NCBI RefSeq assembly: GCF_030848805.1
Contig: NC_092360.1
Location: 17,629,023-17,693,022, forward strand
DNA: 64,000 nucleotides
Direction of reading: 5' to 3'
Source: Temnothorax longispinosus
Lineage: Eukaryota; Arthropoda; Insecta; Hymenoptera; Formicidae
This document shows, in pieces, positions 53,062-64,000 of this stretch (positions are counted from its first letter, which is position 1; the number at the start of each line of letters is the position of its first letter). The translations under genes were made by a program, and so were the position numbers. The notes beneath the pieces were generated by a model. That model saw only the letters and a list, made by a program, of their open reading frames with translations. It had not been told where the DNA came from and searched no databases.

Positions 53062-53300
53062 GAGCACCATTGGCTGATTGGGTGAAGGATGTGGACGTGC
53101 GTGTACAATACGGATTAAATTTCGGCAAAAGTCGTGGTTTTATCAAAACTGGTGATTCCGTTGTAGTTGTGACAGGATGGCGGCAGGGCTCGGGCTTCAC
53201 GAATACACTTCGTATCGTGTATGTAGAACGTGAATTTATTAGAGAAGACCCTGCATGCACAGTTTATAGTGACACTGATTCCTATGATGATCTCTTTTGA
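53062..53300 (+). CDS. PyK: Pyruvate kinase, C-terminal exon
   Basis: After an acceptor (TTATTGCACAG) the frame reads APLADWVKDVDVRVQYGLNF, then GKSRGFIKTGD and VVVVTGWRQGSGFTNTLRIV, and ends 23 residues later at TGA (53298-53300). This is the C-terminal allosteric domain of pyruvate kinase; the GDxVVVVTGWRxGSGxTNT block is diagnostic. The enzyme makes ATP and pyruvate from phosphoenolpyruvate in cytosolic glycolysis. The tail EREFIREDPACTVYSDTDSYDDLF extends beyond the usual end and may be isoform-specific; a GTATGT inside the exon at 53219 and an acceptor at about 53744 could give an alternative end. No other pyruvate kinase exon is visible in the window, so the rest lies in the gap, beyond the repeats, or is absent. 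Confidence 0.85.
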
Positions 53301-54029
53301 ATGTTGCATGATACTCTGATGATATCTCATGTATTTCAACATCTCTTAATTTGCTTTAACAATAATTATACAGAATATTCATTAAATATTATCATCAAGT
53401 TGTACACTTACGATAATTAAAATAAATGACCTGAAGTCCATTAATGTAATTACATGCAATATGTTTTCATGTTATGACAGAAATATACTTTATATATAAG
53501 TAATAGAGATAGATATATATTGTGATTAATACTTGTAGTATATTTTATTTAAATATATGTCATTTTCATAAGAACCGAGGTGATTCTAATATTATTTGTG
53601 TTTCAGCATATATTGTCTTCTTAAGATATAATTTGTGAAATTAATTCAAGTATAGTTATTCGCTTACTGTACTATCAATATTGTAGTCACATTTTTGGCA
53701 AAACCATCTGATTATTTATGTTAATTAATGTTTTCTATTTTCAGGTCTGTTGATTAAACTAGCATTGTACTGGATAGTTATAAGAAGCATAGTCTTCGTG
53801 GATGTAGATGTAATGTAAGAAATTACAGAGTAATATTTAAACATGTATGTAACTATATGATTGCCCATTAAATACAGTCAAATGTCAAATGATACACTAA
53901 TAGTAAACCTAGTATTATTTTATCGTTGAAATATATAAATACGATGCATAGAGACACAAAAAGTAGGAATACAAGCATACATGCACGCACGAACGAACGT
54001 GTGCATGCACATAGGTGCTATTTTAATTG
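53301..54029. other. Probable PyK 3' UTR and AT-rich spacer
   Basis: AATAAA-type signals occur at about 53419 and 53870. TTTTCAG at about 53738 could be an acceptor for an alternative short terminal exon encoding LLIKLALYWIV before a stop. Nothing else was recognised. Confidence 0.4.
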
Positions 54030-54985
54030 CATATCTCAAAAACCTCAAAAACAAGATATTCTTGAAAAAATAATAAAAATTCTTAAAATATGAAATGAAA
54101 ATTTTATGGTTTGGAGAAGGAAAAAGATAAACTTAAATTTCTCAAAAGCAGCATTTTTCAAAGTCATTTTAAGATTGATCATGTTTTCATAAATAGAAAT
54201 GCATAATTTTTATTCAAGCATTTGCTAAAACATGGAATTTTACGTTAAAATTGTATCAATTATTATATACAATAACGATATTTATTTGTAATATCAAGAC
54301 GCGCATTGTCTGATTAAGTAAACAGTAATATTTGTTAAATGTCTCGTAAACTATGAATTTAGATTATACATGTCTTACATAATTTTTACGTAAAAATTGA
54401 TAAATGTCAAGATCAAGAGCGATCTCATCGACGTTCAATGACTTTGACATGTATTGTCAAGAACTTGGCTCTGACTAACTTGCAAAAAGTTTTAGCCGTC
54501 GCTCGTTGTTTATTATAAAGTTATTAACAAATATAAATGAGAAATATAACAGTTTGTGTCAATGCTAAAGAAAGTAATTTGTTGATATGTGTACTTACTG
54601 TCTAGACACGCACATATTAGTAAATTAATTCCCTTAGTACTGACACAAACTATTATACTTCTTAAACTTTTTTGTTTGCAATTTTTTAATAAACAACGGC
54701 TAAAATTTGTTGCAAGTTAGTCAGCCATGTACTTGACAATATATGTTAAGGTCATTGAAATTGCCCTTAACTTTGTCATTTTTACTGTAAAATTTTAAGC
54801 TCTATCGAACGCGTAAATAAAAATTATACATTTGCATTAAAAAAATCGATCTTAAGACTTAAAAACCGGCCATTTTTGAGAAGTTTAAAATCATATTTTT
54901 TCTTCCTTTGAATTTTCTCCATCAAACTTTTTTTAATCAATATTAAAAGAATGTCTTATTTTTCGGATTTTAGAATTTCAAATGG
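54030..54985. repeat. Large foldback element (~400-bp imperfect arms)
   Basis: The inner arms pair AGTTTTAGCCGTCGCTCGTTG (54490) with CAACGGCTAAAATTTG (54694), and AACAGTTTGTGTCA (54548) with TGACACAAACTATT (54640). The outer arms pair AAACTTAAATTTCTCAAAAG (54130) with CTTTTGAG-type sequence near 54880 (TTTTTGAGAAGTTTAAA). The loop is about 54570-54635. No coding sequence is seen. Confidence 0.7.
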
Positions 54986-55647
54986 GACACACAAACAACC
55001 TCCCTCCCGCCACACCCATACACACAGTTATATAAACAATTCAATGATCAACTCGTATGTGTATAATGAATAGATAAATAATTCTAGGATTATTAACAGA
55101 AAATAAATTCTCGAATATTGAATCTTCATGTTTCTGTATAGAAATAAAGATCTTTATTTTGCATTACTGTATGTTTATAATTACCACTTCATAATTTATA
55201 ATATAAATTTGTAATGTTATAAATTTAGTTCTTAGGAACGTATTTTAATTCAGCATATGGATAAAATTCTTAAAATTTTAAGTACTATAGAATTCTAAAT
55301 AACGTACAGAAAACGTAAATCATTGATATTGATGCTTTCCCATTTGAAATTGATTTCTTCCGGTCATACGCATCGTTGATATCATTGTGTTTGTCAAGTT
55401 CACGGTCAAGACCGTGGTCAAGTTCGTCTCTCACACAACATGGTTTCGGCAAAGCTGCATATAGTATATTTGTGTCAAAAATAAAATATTACTAATATAA
55501 TTACATATAATTTTTCAAAGGGCACCTGATTTTTTTTGCATCAATGGTCACGTGGGATAATTTTCACAGCCTAATTAAAAGTTATTGTTATTAATTGCAT
55601 ATTGGATATTTTTGATTGTTCTATAATTATAATATATATATATATAT
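54986..55647. other. AT-rich spacer
   Basis: A short segment at 55400-55420 repeats GTCAAGTTCACGGTCAAGAC. Otherwise no gene, RNA or element border was recognised. Confidence 0.5.
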
Positions 55648-55860
55648 GTAGGTCTAGAGGTATGTTCCGGGACTGTTTACGTTTTTTGAAATGTACAGTC
55701 CTGGAATATAACGCATATATATGTAATCAGATTCAAAAAATTGTCCCGAAACGTGCCGTAGGACATGAATTTTTTCCAGGACAGTCCTGGAAACTGCCAA
55801 ATGTCCTGGAATATACCGATGTAAAAAAAATAAAAGTCCCGGAACATACTTCTGGACTAC
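55648..55860. mobile_element. 213-bp MITE in a TA-rich target
   Basis: The ends GTAGGTCTAGAGGTATGTTC and the complement of GAACATACTTCTGGACTAC share 22 of 27 bases. Internal GTCCTGGAATATA-type motifs repeat three times, some inverted. Both flanks are (AT)n runs, so the target duplication cannot be defined. Confidence 0.75.
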
Positions 55861-56685
55861 ATATAATATATATATATATATATATAAATTACTCAATATT
55901 TTCTGAAAAAAATAACGAGAAACCAAAATATTTAAAGAGCAAAAGAAGCACACTAAGCGGCTTATGTAAAACAGTATTTCTAAAAAAATGAAGATATTAA
56001 TTAATAAAACGCTTTTGTATTGCGGATTTTTGATGGGATTGCATATTTAAAGGTTCGTAAAAAGAATAGTTATTAGAAAAAAATAAAAATATAACCATCT
56101 AGAGTCCCTATATAAGAGTCTGGACAATCCTAGTCCTACTTTTCAACGGACGTGCAACACCATGGCGGATCAAATTACATATACCCTTGCGCCGTTATAT
56201 TTCATATCGGCGGCGGCGTTTGAAGCAAAATAGCTTGATGGCGGCGAGTTCGCTGAAAATTTTTCTTTGTTTGACGACGACGGAATCGGTGGTGGCGGCG
56301 GCGGCGGTGGCGGCGAACGGCGGCGTTAGTACATTTTTTTAAATCCCTCAGATTTAAGATAAAGTTTAATTTTAACTTTTGATAAATAATATGAAAGCAA
56401 AAACAGCATAAAAATAATACATAGTTATATACATATTATATTAAGATTTTTAGTATATAAAATACATATAGCTTGTTTTCAAAATACGATCACTTTATTA
56501 GCATTACTAATGTCTTTCCTTACAACAAAATAAAATAAAATTTATCTTAAAATGTTATTACTGACCATCACACACATACGTAACAAAAATAAAATGTAAT
56601 TCACTGTATAATCATTAGACTTCTTACTTTTATTATACATTTCCCTCACATTAAATTGTATAAATAATATGAATAATATAATAAC
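55861..56685. other. Spacer with a GGC/GGT-repeat block
   Basis: 56163-56335 holds a GC-rich block beginning ATGGCGGATCAAATTACATA, open for 24 codons, followed by (GGCGGT)n. It might be a fragment of a 5' UTR or a trinucleotide repeat. The remainder is AT-rich with no gene. Confidence 0.4.
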
Positions 56686-57078
56686 TTATATGTATTTTAT
56701 TGACTTTAAATATATATCTTTTAATAATTTGAAATTATCGTGAATAAATAATATTTTATTAGCTTTTGATGGTTTTAACGCAGAACGTTTTGCTATGATA
56801 AGTAAACCTGTAAAAGAAAACGCATGTTCAGATGCTGAACTTGTAATCGGTCTGGCATAAATGCAGCATACCAGTTTGTACAAATTCGGCAGCGACAACT
56901 TCATTTTATTCCACCATTATAGAGGATCTTCGATAGATTTTGATATATGTAAATACTTTTTAGCTTCGACAAGAATAGGATCTTCAGGAGGAATAATGTA
57001 TGTATGTTTCGCAGCCAACACAAATCGTAATTTTTTAACTTCAAGAAGGTGATACGGCTTATTAGAATAATATGCTTC
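56686..57078 (-). pseudogene. hAT transposase C-terminal fossil
   Basis: The minus-strand frame reads PYHLLEVKKLRFVLAAKHTY and IIPPEDPILVEAKKYL, then EDPL, a TAA stop, WWNKMKLSLPNLYKLVCCIY, and TSSASEHAFSFTGLL followed by a lysine-rich tail. WW..(x)..LPNL..L and SSASEHAFS are the hAT dimerisation-domain signatures. The stop lies immediately before the WW pair, so the copy is dead. Upstream parts of the transposase (RNase-H-like core) were not found; a MITE occupies the region from 57598 up. A leftward orphan frame at 58670-59035 could be a remnant of the N-terminal part, but I cannot show it. Confidence 0.75.
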
Positions 57079-57597
57079 TTTATTAGCCTATTGTAAAAAA
57101 GTAAAACTAAACATGGAAATCTAACTTATATATATCATAAAAATAATAATTTTCTTATATTTGGTGATTATATATAATATAGAAGCTGTTGCACACAAAT
57201 ACACACTATGTAAAACTTATATATAAGCTTAATTACAAAATTAAGCGGATTAAGCCTAGATTTTGTAAATCTAGATATTGTAAATTACCTAGATTAGATA
57301 TTGCTTAAATATATAGTTTATAAAAACTGTAATAAAAGTATAAATTAATTTTTATATAGCATATAATCAAATGGAAATGTGGATATATTATTAAAAAATA
57401 TATCTAATTATATTTCTCATTTTATATAAAAACAATGTCACTCAATCGGACAATAATTTTTACTAAAATAAAAATATTTGTTAAAATATGATCTAAAACG
57501 TCGCTAACATTAATAACTAAAATATAAAAATAATCTAACCTTCTCATTTCTAATATTCAGGGGAACCATTTTGTGGATCATATATATATGTAGTATA
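57079..57597. other. AT-rich spacer between the hAT fossil and a MITE
   Basis: AT-rich sequence with short repeats of CTAGATTTTGTAAATCTAGA near 57260. No gene was recognised. Confidence 0.45.
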
Positions 57598-58672
57598 TAG
57601 GCAAATAGTTATTTTAGGAAAATAGTTTTTGACTAGGTAAATGCTATCTGTCTGGTCAAATGGCTTTCGCCCGTTTATTTGTGTTCAAATGCTATTTTCT
57701 TAGGCAAATAGCGTTTGCCTGAACGCTTTTTAGGAAAATGGGAATAAATTGTAGTTAATTATTCAAAATAGGGCCTTTTCTAAATTTTGATATTTTTTGC
57801 GGCTCTCTTGGTAAAAATCTTTGTAAAAATCTTTTCCAACAATTAGGTTGGATTTGGTTAGTTTTTTAAATGTATTTCCGAATGACCCCTAGCTGCTCCC
57901 GACCGACCTACCTAAAGTTTTACACATAAGTTGTTTTCGATGTGAGCAATAAAGTGCGCGTGGTCTCCAACTTCGGGATATTATTCCCTCTCTGCGGGGG
58001 GCGAAACCTACTGTCTCTACGCATACACTTTCCACGCGAGACGAAGTGCCACATGGGTTTACAACTTTCCACGCGTGGATCAAGTCAACGCATGTATTTT
58101 GCAAGGTACATTATCAAGGTACATTATGTGTCTAGTTTAACGGTAGTGCAGCCCCCCGAAGGGCGGGGGGGGGGGGAACCAACTGCTGGATCCACGCATA
58201 CAATTTTTCACCCACACAACATTCTTTTGTTTCGTACAAAAACGTGTCGAATGCGCATCATTTTATCAACATTGGAGGTGAGAATCTATGTAAGTTTTTC
58301 TAAAGAATTACCTAACTTTTTAATAAGCAACGAGTCCCAACTAAAACCTTCACAACATTACTCAAAGTGATGACCTTAACAACATATTTTAAAATTATAG
58401 AAATTGGGGGTGGCTCCCTATAATAAAAATATTTATCGTTTTTAAAAATAGGCTTGGAGTTAGATTAGTTTTTTATGCGGGGGAAGGGTTTTCCCTGCCT
58501 ACATGTGTACTTACTTGAAATACATCAATGCATGTTTCGCTGAATACCATTTGCCTAGGAAAATAGCATTCGACTAGGAAAATAGCAAAAATAAATGGGC
58601 GAAAGCTATTTGACCAGGCAGACAGCATTTGCCTATAGTCAAAAGCTATTTTTCTAAAATAACCATTGCCTA
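57598..58672. mobile_element. 1075-bp MITE with ~110-bp inverted ends
   Basis: The left end TAGGCAAATAGTTATTTTAG and the right end (complement TAGGCAATGGTTATTTTAGA) match through GGTCAAATGGCTTTCGCCCG / GGTCAAATAGCTTTCGCCCA. The ends contain several GGCAAATAGC-type motifs in both orientations. The core includes one diverged unit of the 150-bp repeat otherwise found at 35287-35810 (58003-58185). There is no transposase. Confidence 0.85.
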
Positions 58673-60222
58673 CGACATATATATTAAAAATTCCTCAGGA
58701 GATTGCTGTTTGTCTGTGAGATACTCTGCAACGTACACCTCTAATAACATTTTGAAGAGTTGAATCCAAAAGTGCACCGCAAACACGAGTTTCATGAATT
58801 GGAGAGAAATCGCTTTTTTATATTTTGTAAAATAATTTTTAAAAATTGCTTTACTATATATGAATGAATTGTATTTATTTACACACATGCTACGCTCAAC
58901 TTCTGCCCTGAAAAGATTATTAAAGAAGAAATTGATACAGCAGCATCTATCATCCTTTCGAATTTGATATAAAATGAATTTAAGATGTAAAAATATAAGA
59001 AGCTGCATGAACTTGAAAACATTATACCAATACATATTTTATAATATTACTCTTAATTCTGAATTTCTATATTTATTCAGGAATATATTATAAACCTAAA
59101 TAAAAGTGTAAGGTTGGTTGTTATTGGATATTCTACCCCAGAAAGAATTTCTGTTGCTGTTTTAATACTAATTAAGCAGTTAGTTATCTTCGATTTCCTT
59201 TCATTTATTACATGTAGGAGTTGCATTATATAACGTCTATTTATTTCCAAGCAGCGTATTATTACCTCTAAAAAATAAATTGTAACATTTAAATAAATAA
59301 ACTATTAATAAAATTAATAATTGATAAAATTTCAGATATTATTATTTGTAAAACAGTAGATTTACAATTGTGCGATAGAGAAATATTTTCTTAATTTAAC
59401 CAATTTAAGTTATCTTATTGTCATTATGTAAGTCGAATTTAAATTATTTTATTGCCATATATTATAAATAAAAGATATTATTATTTGTCATTACAAGTTA
59501 CAAAATTCTTTAGTAATATTTATATTATTAACCCTTAAGGCTCCTGGATGGTCACCGCGGCCATATTGAATTCTCACTATTGAGGCGAGGAAAACACCCA
59601 ATTTTGTCGTCCGTACCATTTTCAAATAAAGAGACATTTCAATAAAACATCACTATAGATCGTTTCAGAACACTTCCGAAATTGACCGAAAACTACCTTT
59701 TCCTTCGACAATAAACAAACAACCATAAAACAAAGCTTAAACATACGGGAAAAACAACCGTTTAACGACTATCGAAAGGAGGTGAAAACGTTACTTCCGC
59801 ATGCAAATCTTACTTTTCGGTCAATTTTACGATTTTCACGAATACGTTAAACGTTAGAGCACAAGCACAGAACGAGTTAACTGAAGCAAAGAAAATCTGC
59901 GAAAAAGAGTTAATGAATCTAAAATATAGAATGGACTCTGTAGGAGGCAGTACCGGAGTTCAAGGAGATTCTGATACGGAGCACGACGCGTAATGGGCCA
60001 CTTTCCACGCACTTGTATAATATAAAATAGGGTGTGTAACACGTGTGTAACACGTGTGTTGAAAATTGGACGTGCGGAGTGGACGCACGAGCCGGAGGCG
60101 AGCCGGAGGCAGCCTGCATGCAGCCGTTGAATAGGTTCGGGACGGTGTAGTGCGGGGGAATGTATTACTTATCTAGCCTGTTCCCAATTACCCGCCGTTC
60201 TCAATTACCCCACTCTCCCCTA
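58673..60222. other. Unassigned region ending in a truncated TA-type element terminus
   Basis: The 121-aa frame at 58670-59035 (minus) is unrecognised and AT-driven. 59530-60120 is moderately GC-rich and repeat-like without a defined border. At 60190-60220, ATTACCCCACTCTCCCC followed by TA is a good match for the right end of GGGGAGA-type elements (12557, 47597), but its left partner was not found. Confidence 0.4.
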
Positions 60223-61226
60223 CTAGTACTAATAAATTGTAGAACAATAAAAAATATGCAATATGTAATTAATAACAATAACTTTTAATTGAGGTGTAAA
60301 AATCACTCTAAGTGATTATTTATAAAAAAACAAACAAACAAACAAACAATTAGACTCTTGTTCGCGGGTTAAAGAAATAACATAAAACAATTGTACGTAT
60401 CGCTAAAAAGCTATCATCTCAATATCGTTATAAATAATTAATTGCGTGGACTAGTCAAATCGCTAATTGTCCACTTCAACTGATTATGTTCCAGTGAACT
60501 ATAAACAGAAAAATATATAATATATTGCTGTTGACTCGAGTACTCCAAGAGCAATGTATTCTTTAATAAACAATTCTTTAATAGTTTAATAAACAATTTG
60601 ACGAAGAAATGAACGCCAGGCCGACCTCGTATTCTCATGATCACTAATAATAATAATAAAAATATTTAACGTCTTATAAAATAATTTTAAATCTACAAAC
60701 ATATTATCTACTTTATAATTAAAAATTATACTTGCAATATGCACTGCATTCCGTGACTTCGATTTGACGGTGTTTCTTACTTTTAAAGTCGAATATTAAA
60801 TTAATTTGTAAGTTGAAGTTGGACAGTTGAAAAAAATGACAACGCGATATAAGATTTATTCTATAATTCAAATATTCTCGAAGAATTAACAATTGCACGG
60901 AAACTTTACATTTAAATACTTTAATATATCTATCTGGCATTTGCGTTGAATAAAATAATGTCAAGTGAAAAATCGATTCGCGAAATAGACCATATAATTT
61001 TTTACAAATTACAAACTTTTAGACGAAAACTAAGACATTCCACTTTATAATATGGCAAATAATTAATTATAAAATAAATAATATTTATTTAACTTCGGCT
61101 GCTGCCAAGAAGTAGACTTGGTTTACAATAGATTCCTTAACACAATCATCCATCCGCACATCGCCCGTCAATCACAACAATTTTGACGGGATCATTCTTC
61201 ACGCTAAAGCTCGCCATTATTTATCA
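60223..61226. other. AT-rich spacer with inverted flank
   Basis: A (CAAA)n run lies at 60330-60350. AAACTTTTAGACGAAAACTAAGACATT at 61015-61040 is inverted at about 62302-62330, so the intervening 1.3 kb, including a non-LTR fossil, is flanked by an inverted repeat. No gene. Confidence 0.5.
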
Positions 61227-61608
61227 CTACTGCTCCCGCCTATCTTTCCTCATCTCCGCTTCTATCTTTTTCCTATCCCTATATAATTTCCTTAATATTT
61301 TTCTTTGGTTGTATTTAGTTTATCGTCCCATAGTCTGTCTGTTCTTTTCCTGTTATCCCTCCCCTAGTTCTATAAACCAATTCTTTATACTGCTGCACTC
61401 CTCTACATAGTGCTTCAAATTATTTTTTCCTTTCTTGCAGAACAGACACATTTTTTCTCTTCCCCCCACCAATACATGTTCCCCGATTCCATGTTACCAC
61501 ATCTCATTGTCAGATTTATTAGGGCTCTGATATTATCCCCTTTGATCTGTTTATCTATGTTTGCCATCCTTAGATATTCCGGTCTATTTCCGTCTCTCTC
61601 TAGGCGAA
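61227..61608 (-). pseudogene. Non-LTR retrotransposon 3' end (CCHC region), fossil
   Basis: The minus strand reads RPEYLRMANIDKQIKGDNIR and RALINLTMRCGNMES..YWW. After a frame change it reads CKKGKNNLKHYVEEC, giving C-x2-C-x7-H-x4-C. After another change it reads ILRKLYRDRKKIEAEMRKDR to a stop. This is the familiar C-terminal end of R1/I-like non-LTR retrotransposon ORF2 in arthropods (a GN-E..YW block and CCHC knuckle). At least two frameshifts make it dead. No reverse transcriptase core is in the window, consistent with a rearranged or captured 3' fragment. Confidence 0.65.
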
Positions 61609-62372
61609 TAGTTAATTAATTATTTAAGTAAACTAGCCAAGCTATTGTCCTCATGTTTCTCGACTGAGTGTATTGTACTTTTTATCAAACTATTTATCCG
61701 ACGAAAAAACATAATATGTCAAGGCTAGCATTGAACTTTTACATTCAGGAACTTTTAACACTATATAAAATAATTTTACATCGATTATTATCTGTTCTTT
61801 TGACACTCTTATTCTGTACACTTATTTGAAATGTGATTGTTTTAGATTAGATTATGTTTAGGTAAATTATACATTTAAAGCGCGATATAAGATTTATTTA
61901 AATAATATTATGGAATTAATATAATCTCTAAATTTCGCTAAATTTAATAATTTATATATTTAATGACAAAATTTAACGATTATTAATTCCATAATACTAT
62001 GATTTAAATAAATCTTATATCACTAAATTTTGCCATTAAATAACTTATAATTTTCAGCTTCGCATTTAGAAAAGAGTCTTGTGATTGCAGCGCATTACTC
62101 TCACGATATTTTAATTATAAATTAAATTACTAAAAACTTTATAATTTGGTAAGTTTATAATGTCAATGTTAATTGGCAAGTAATTAATTCATGTTTTTTC
62201 TGTTTTAATTAGAAAAATTTTTATATTTCTGCTGCGTTTCTAAAACAATTTAAGCAACTAATGCTCAAAGCAATAAAAATAAAAACTTTGAAGAAACTTT
62301 GAAATGTCTTAGTTTTCGTCTAAAAGTTTACATAATTTGTAAAAAGCTAATATTATAGTTGGGAACATAAAA
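61609..62372. repeat. Palindromic AT-rich repeats
   Basis: GATATAAGATTTATTTAAAT (61881) is complemented by ATTTAAATAAATCTTATATC (62003-62022), and the inner arms TTATGGAATTAAT / ATTAATTCCATAA make a ~140-bp palindrome. The inverted flank at 62302-62330 matches 61015-61040. There is no coding sequence. Confidence 0.7.
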
Positions 62373-62901
62373 TGTTGTGACCATCGTCTATGTACCTATC
62401 TGAGGAATGTATAGATACCCTTAGGACGAGTCATCTATAGAACCAACCAGAAAAATCTATAGAACCTTTTTGGACCCAATAAAAGGAGAGGACTCTCGGC
62501 AGTCTCGGCATACGGCGGCACTTCTCAGCAGTTCTTCGACGGGTCAAGTTCAAAGATTTCAGTACGCTGTACTTACGACGCATAGTCGATTACTAGTGTT
62601 GCATCGATATAAGTTAAAAAAGTATTATTGTAAGTAAAGTAATAAATAAATAAATTTTTTGGAATAAGAATTATCGCGAATCGGAGAATCAAATAAAACA
62701 ATAATACATTGATTATCCATTAATAATATAATTTTACGTAATATGTTTTCGCGTAATTGATTGTCTGCACGTGCAATGTTGAATTCCGTATTTCTGATTA
62801 ATCAATTGTAAGTGTGTCTTTATTAATTGTTATTTGATTAATAAATATCGCGCGGCAAGACCGACATTCTCGAATGTTTCGTCCTTAATATTAACGGAAC
62901 A
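62373..62901 (+). repeat. Candidate solo LTR
   Basis: TGTTGTGACCATCG begins and ...TTAACGGAACA ends a 529-bp segment. Inside are a TATA-like CAATAAAAGGAGAGG (62478), a downstream CTCAGCAGTTC, and AATAAATAAATAAA at 62641. These parts and their order fit an LTR promoter and polyadenylation site. No second LTR, primer site or clear target duplication was found, so this is tentative. Confidence 0.35.
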
Positions 62902-64000
62902 CAAGGGCTGGGACACAAGATGGATCAATTCTGGGACAAGTGGCGTTGCAATTCGTTTAATTGGTAAGTAAAATCTATGTTAACCCTGCATTTATTCCTT
63001 ATAATATTCCGATTTCTAATTATCGTGTAAATATAGATTTTGCGTTCGCACATTGAGGATCTATTAGAATATGCGTGTTTCACAAGATTTAATCGGCCTC
63101 AAGTATATTCTGTGAAAAATCGATAAAAAGGCGATTACATTTTCAGATATTGCAAATATCGGGTATATCGATTTACAATTTTATCTTGCATATTTAACTT
63201 GCATTATAACGCATAATAACGGGCTTTAAAACAAGCGTACAGCATATTTATTGTTAAAATGTAAAAATAATTGCTAATAAAATGAAACGATATTTCCGTG
63301 CAAAATGCTACATATTAATATTTAATTTATATTCGTGATCATTCTGCAGCATTATTATATATTTATAAAATTTGTTGCGGGTTCAATCATTAGCAAAGTG
63401 CTACCTGTAAATATTAAAAATAGCCATTTTCATATTCACTTATACTTGAAGATTATTGTTTCCAAGAATATTTTAAGCTTTTTTAAACATTTCCTCTTTT
63501 TATATAAAATAATAAGGGTATAGAACTCAGCATGATATTTAAATAATAAGAATTTAAATAAAAGTAAGATTCTTTTTATTTTTCATGAAAAAATCTATTT
63601 ACATGTATACATTTTAAAATAAAATTATTTAGTACTTGCAATATAATTTTTATTGTATGTAAACATGATGCATTTGTCATATGCATGTATTTGTTGATTA
63701 AATTTATAACTTTAATTGTATAAAAGAAGTTCTTCTTGTATAATGCTACAAGTTAAAAATTATAATTTACCACTGATTATTCTGCAGCTGTATTACATTC
63801 TCGCAATTTCACAGACTTGATTTCTGCTTTATGTAGTTTCTAACGTTCTTTAAAAATAAGGAGAATAACCGTACCAGCACCAGCACGTTTATTACATATT
63901 TAATGATTATTTTTTTTATTAATGTCAACGCGCATATCCCGAAATGTTAAGAGGACATGTGAGGCCACGCGCCATTTTTAGCGTGTAAAATTAACCAGTA
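62902..64000. other. AT-rich end of window, nothing recognised
   Basis: No coding exon, RNA gene or element border can be supported. All frames are short and AT-driven. Confidence 0.5.

Noticed and set aside
52044..53070. 205-aa and ~90-aa Ser/Leu or Arg/Glu-rich frames
   Set aside because: Products of GAGA low-complexity DNA; no homology features.
58670..59035. 121-aa minus frame as hAT N-terminus
   Set aside because: No hAT motif could be identified; position alone is not enough, so it was not annotated as a gene.

Overview
This is a eukaryotic genomic window, most likely from an insect and probably an ant. The inference rests on spliceosomal introns, patchy base composition, and gene families that I associate with hymenopteran genomes: a DUF8207-type Polinton protein, a DUF4806-type gene, a mariner with D,D34D, and a pyruvate kinase exon. 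Almost the whole window is mobile-element sequence. I see one good piece of conserved host coding sequence, a pyruvate kinase terminal exon next to a 500-N assembly gap. No bacterial operons, rRNA, tRNA or CRISPR were recognised.

Region 1 (1-12.1 kb) is a large Polinton/Maverick (adintovirus-like) integrated DNA element cut by the left window edge. Leftward genes encode the major capsid protein (partial), a 44-aa basic protein, a single-jelly-roll minor capsid protein, a phospholipase-A2-like/adenain-like protease fusion and a small orphan. Rightward genes encode the packaging ATPase, a DUF8207-like protein, a short fibre-like protein and a chromodomain integrase. The B-family DNA polymerase runs leftward, with one spliceosomal intron and one homopolymer frameshift. 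A repeat-rich promoter region, a spliced orphan gene and a GC-rich tandem repeat tract close the element.

Region 2 (12.5-22 kb) holds a TA-flanked element with a PHD-finger remnant, a THAP-domain exon, foldback repeats and a TTAA-flanked MITE. It also holds an eight-exon DUF4806-like gene on the minus strand (16677-20670). That gene carries a long inverted repeat in intron 1 and a structurally intact mariner (20685-21970) inserted 14 bp upstream of its ATG.

Region 3 (22-42 kb) contains a 2.0-kb TG..CA element with a 4-bp target duplication, a decayed transposase-domain gene and a head-to-head pair of Gypsy LTRs. Next come a MADF/BESS gene facing a HARBI1-type transposase (434 aa after splicing), long tandem repeats with (GT)n and a foldback element with a 150-bp repeated core. 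A decayed Gypsy gag-pol (37.1-41.6 kb, minus strand) follows, with its 5' LTR and a tRNA-Pro-like primer site.

Region 4 (42-64 kb) holds nested MITEs, a two-gene THAP element with ~125-bp inverted ends, and a second 2.1-kb TG..CA element whose empty site is present as a paralogue in the same window. It also has a spliced SANT/Myb-like transposon gene with frameshifts, the gap, the pyruvate kinase exon, further foldback and MITE elements, a hAT C-terminal fossil and a non-LTR retrotransposon 3' fossil.

In terms of function, the Polinton would supply its own capsid, protease, packaging, replication and integration set. The Harbinger-like MADF plus HARBI1 pair fits the usual two-protein transposition system. 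Most other elements are non-autonomous or broken.
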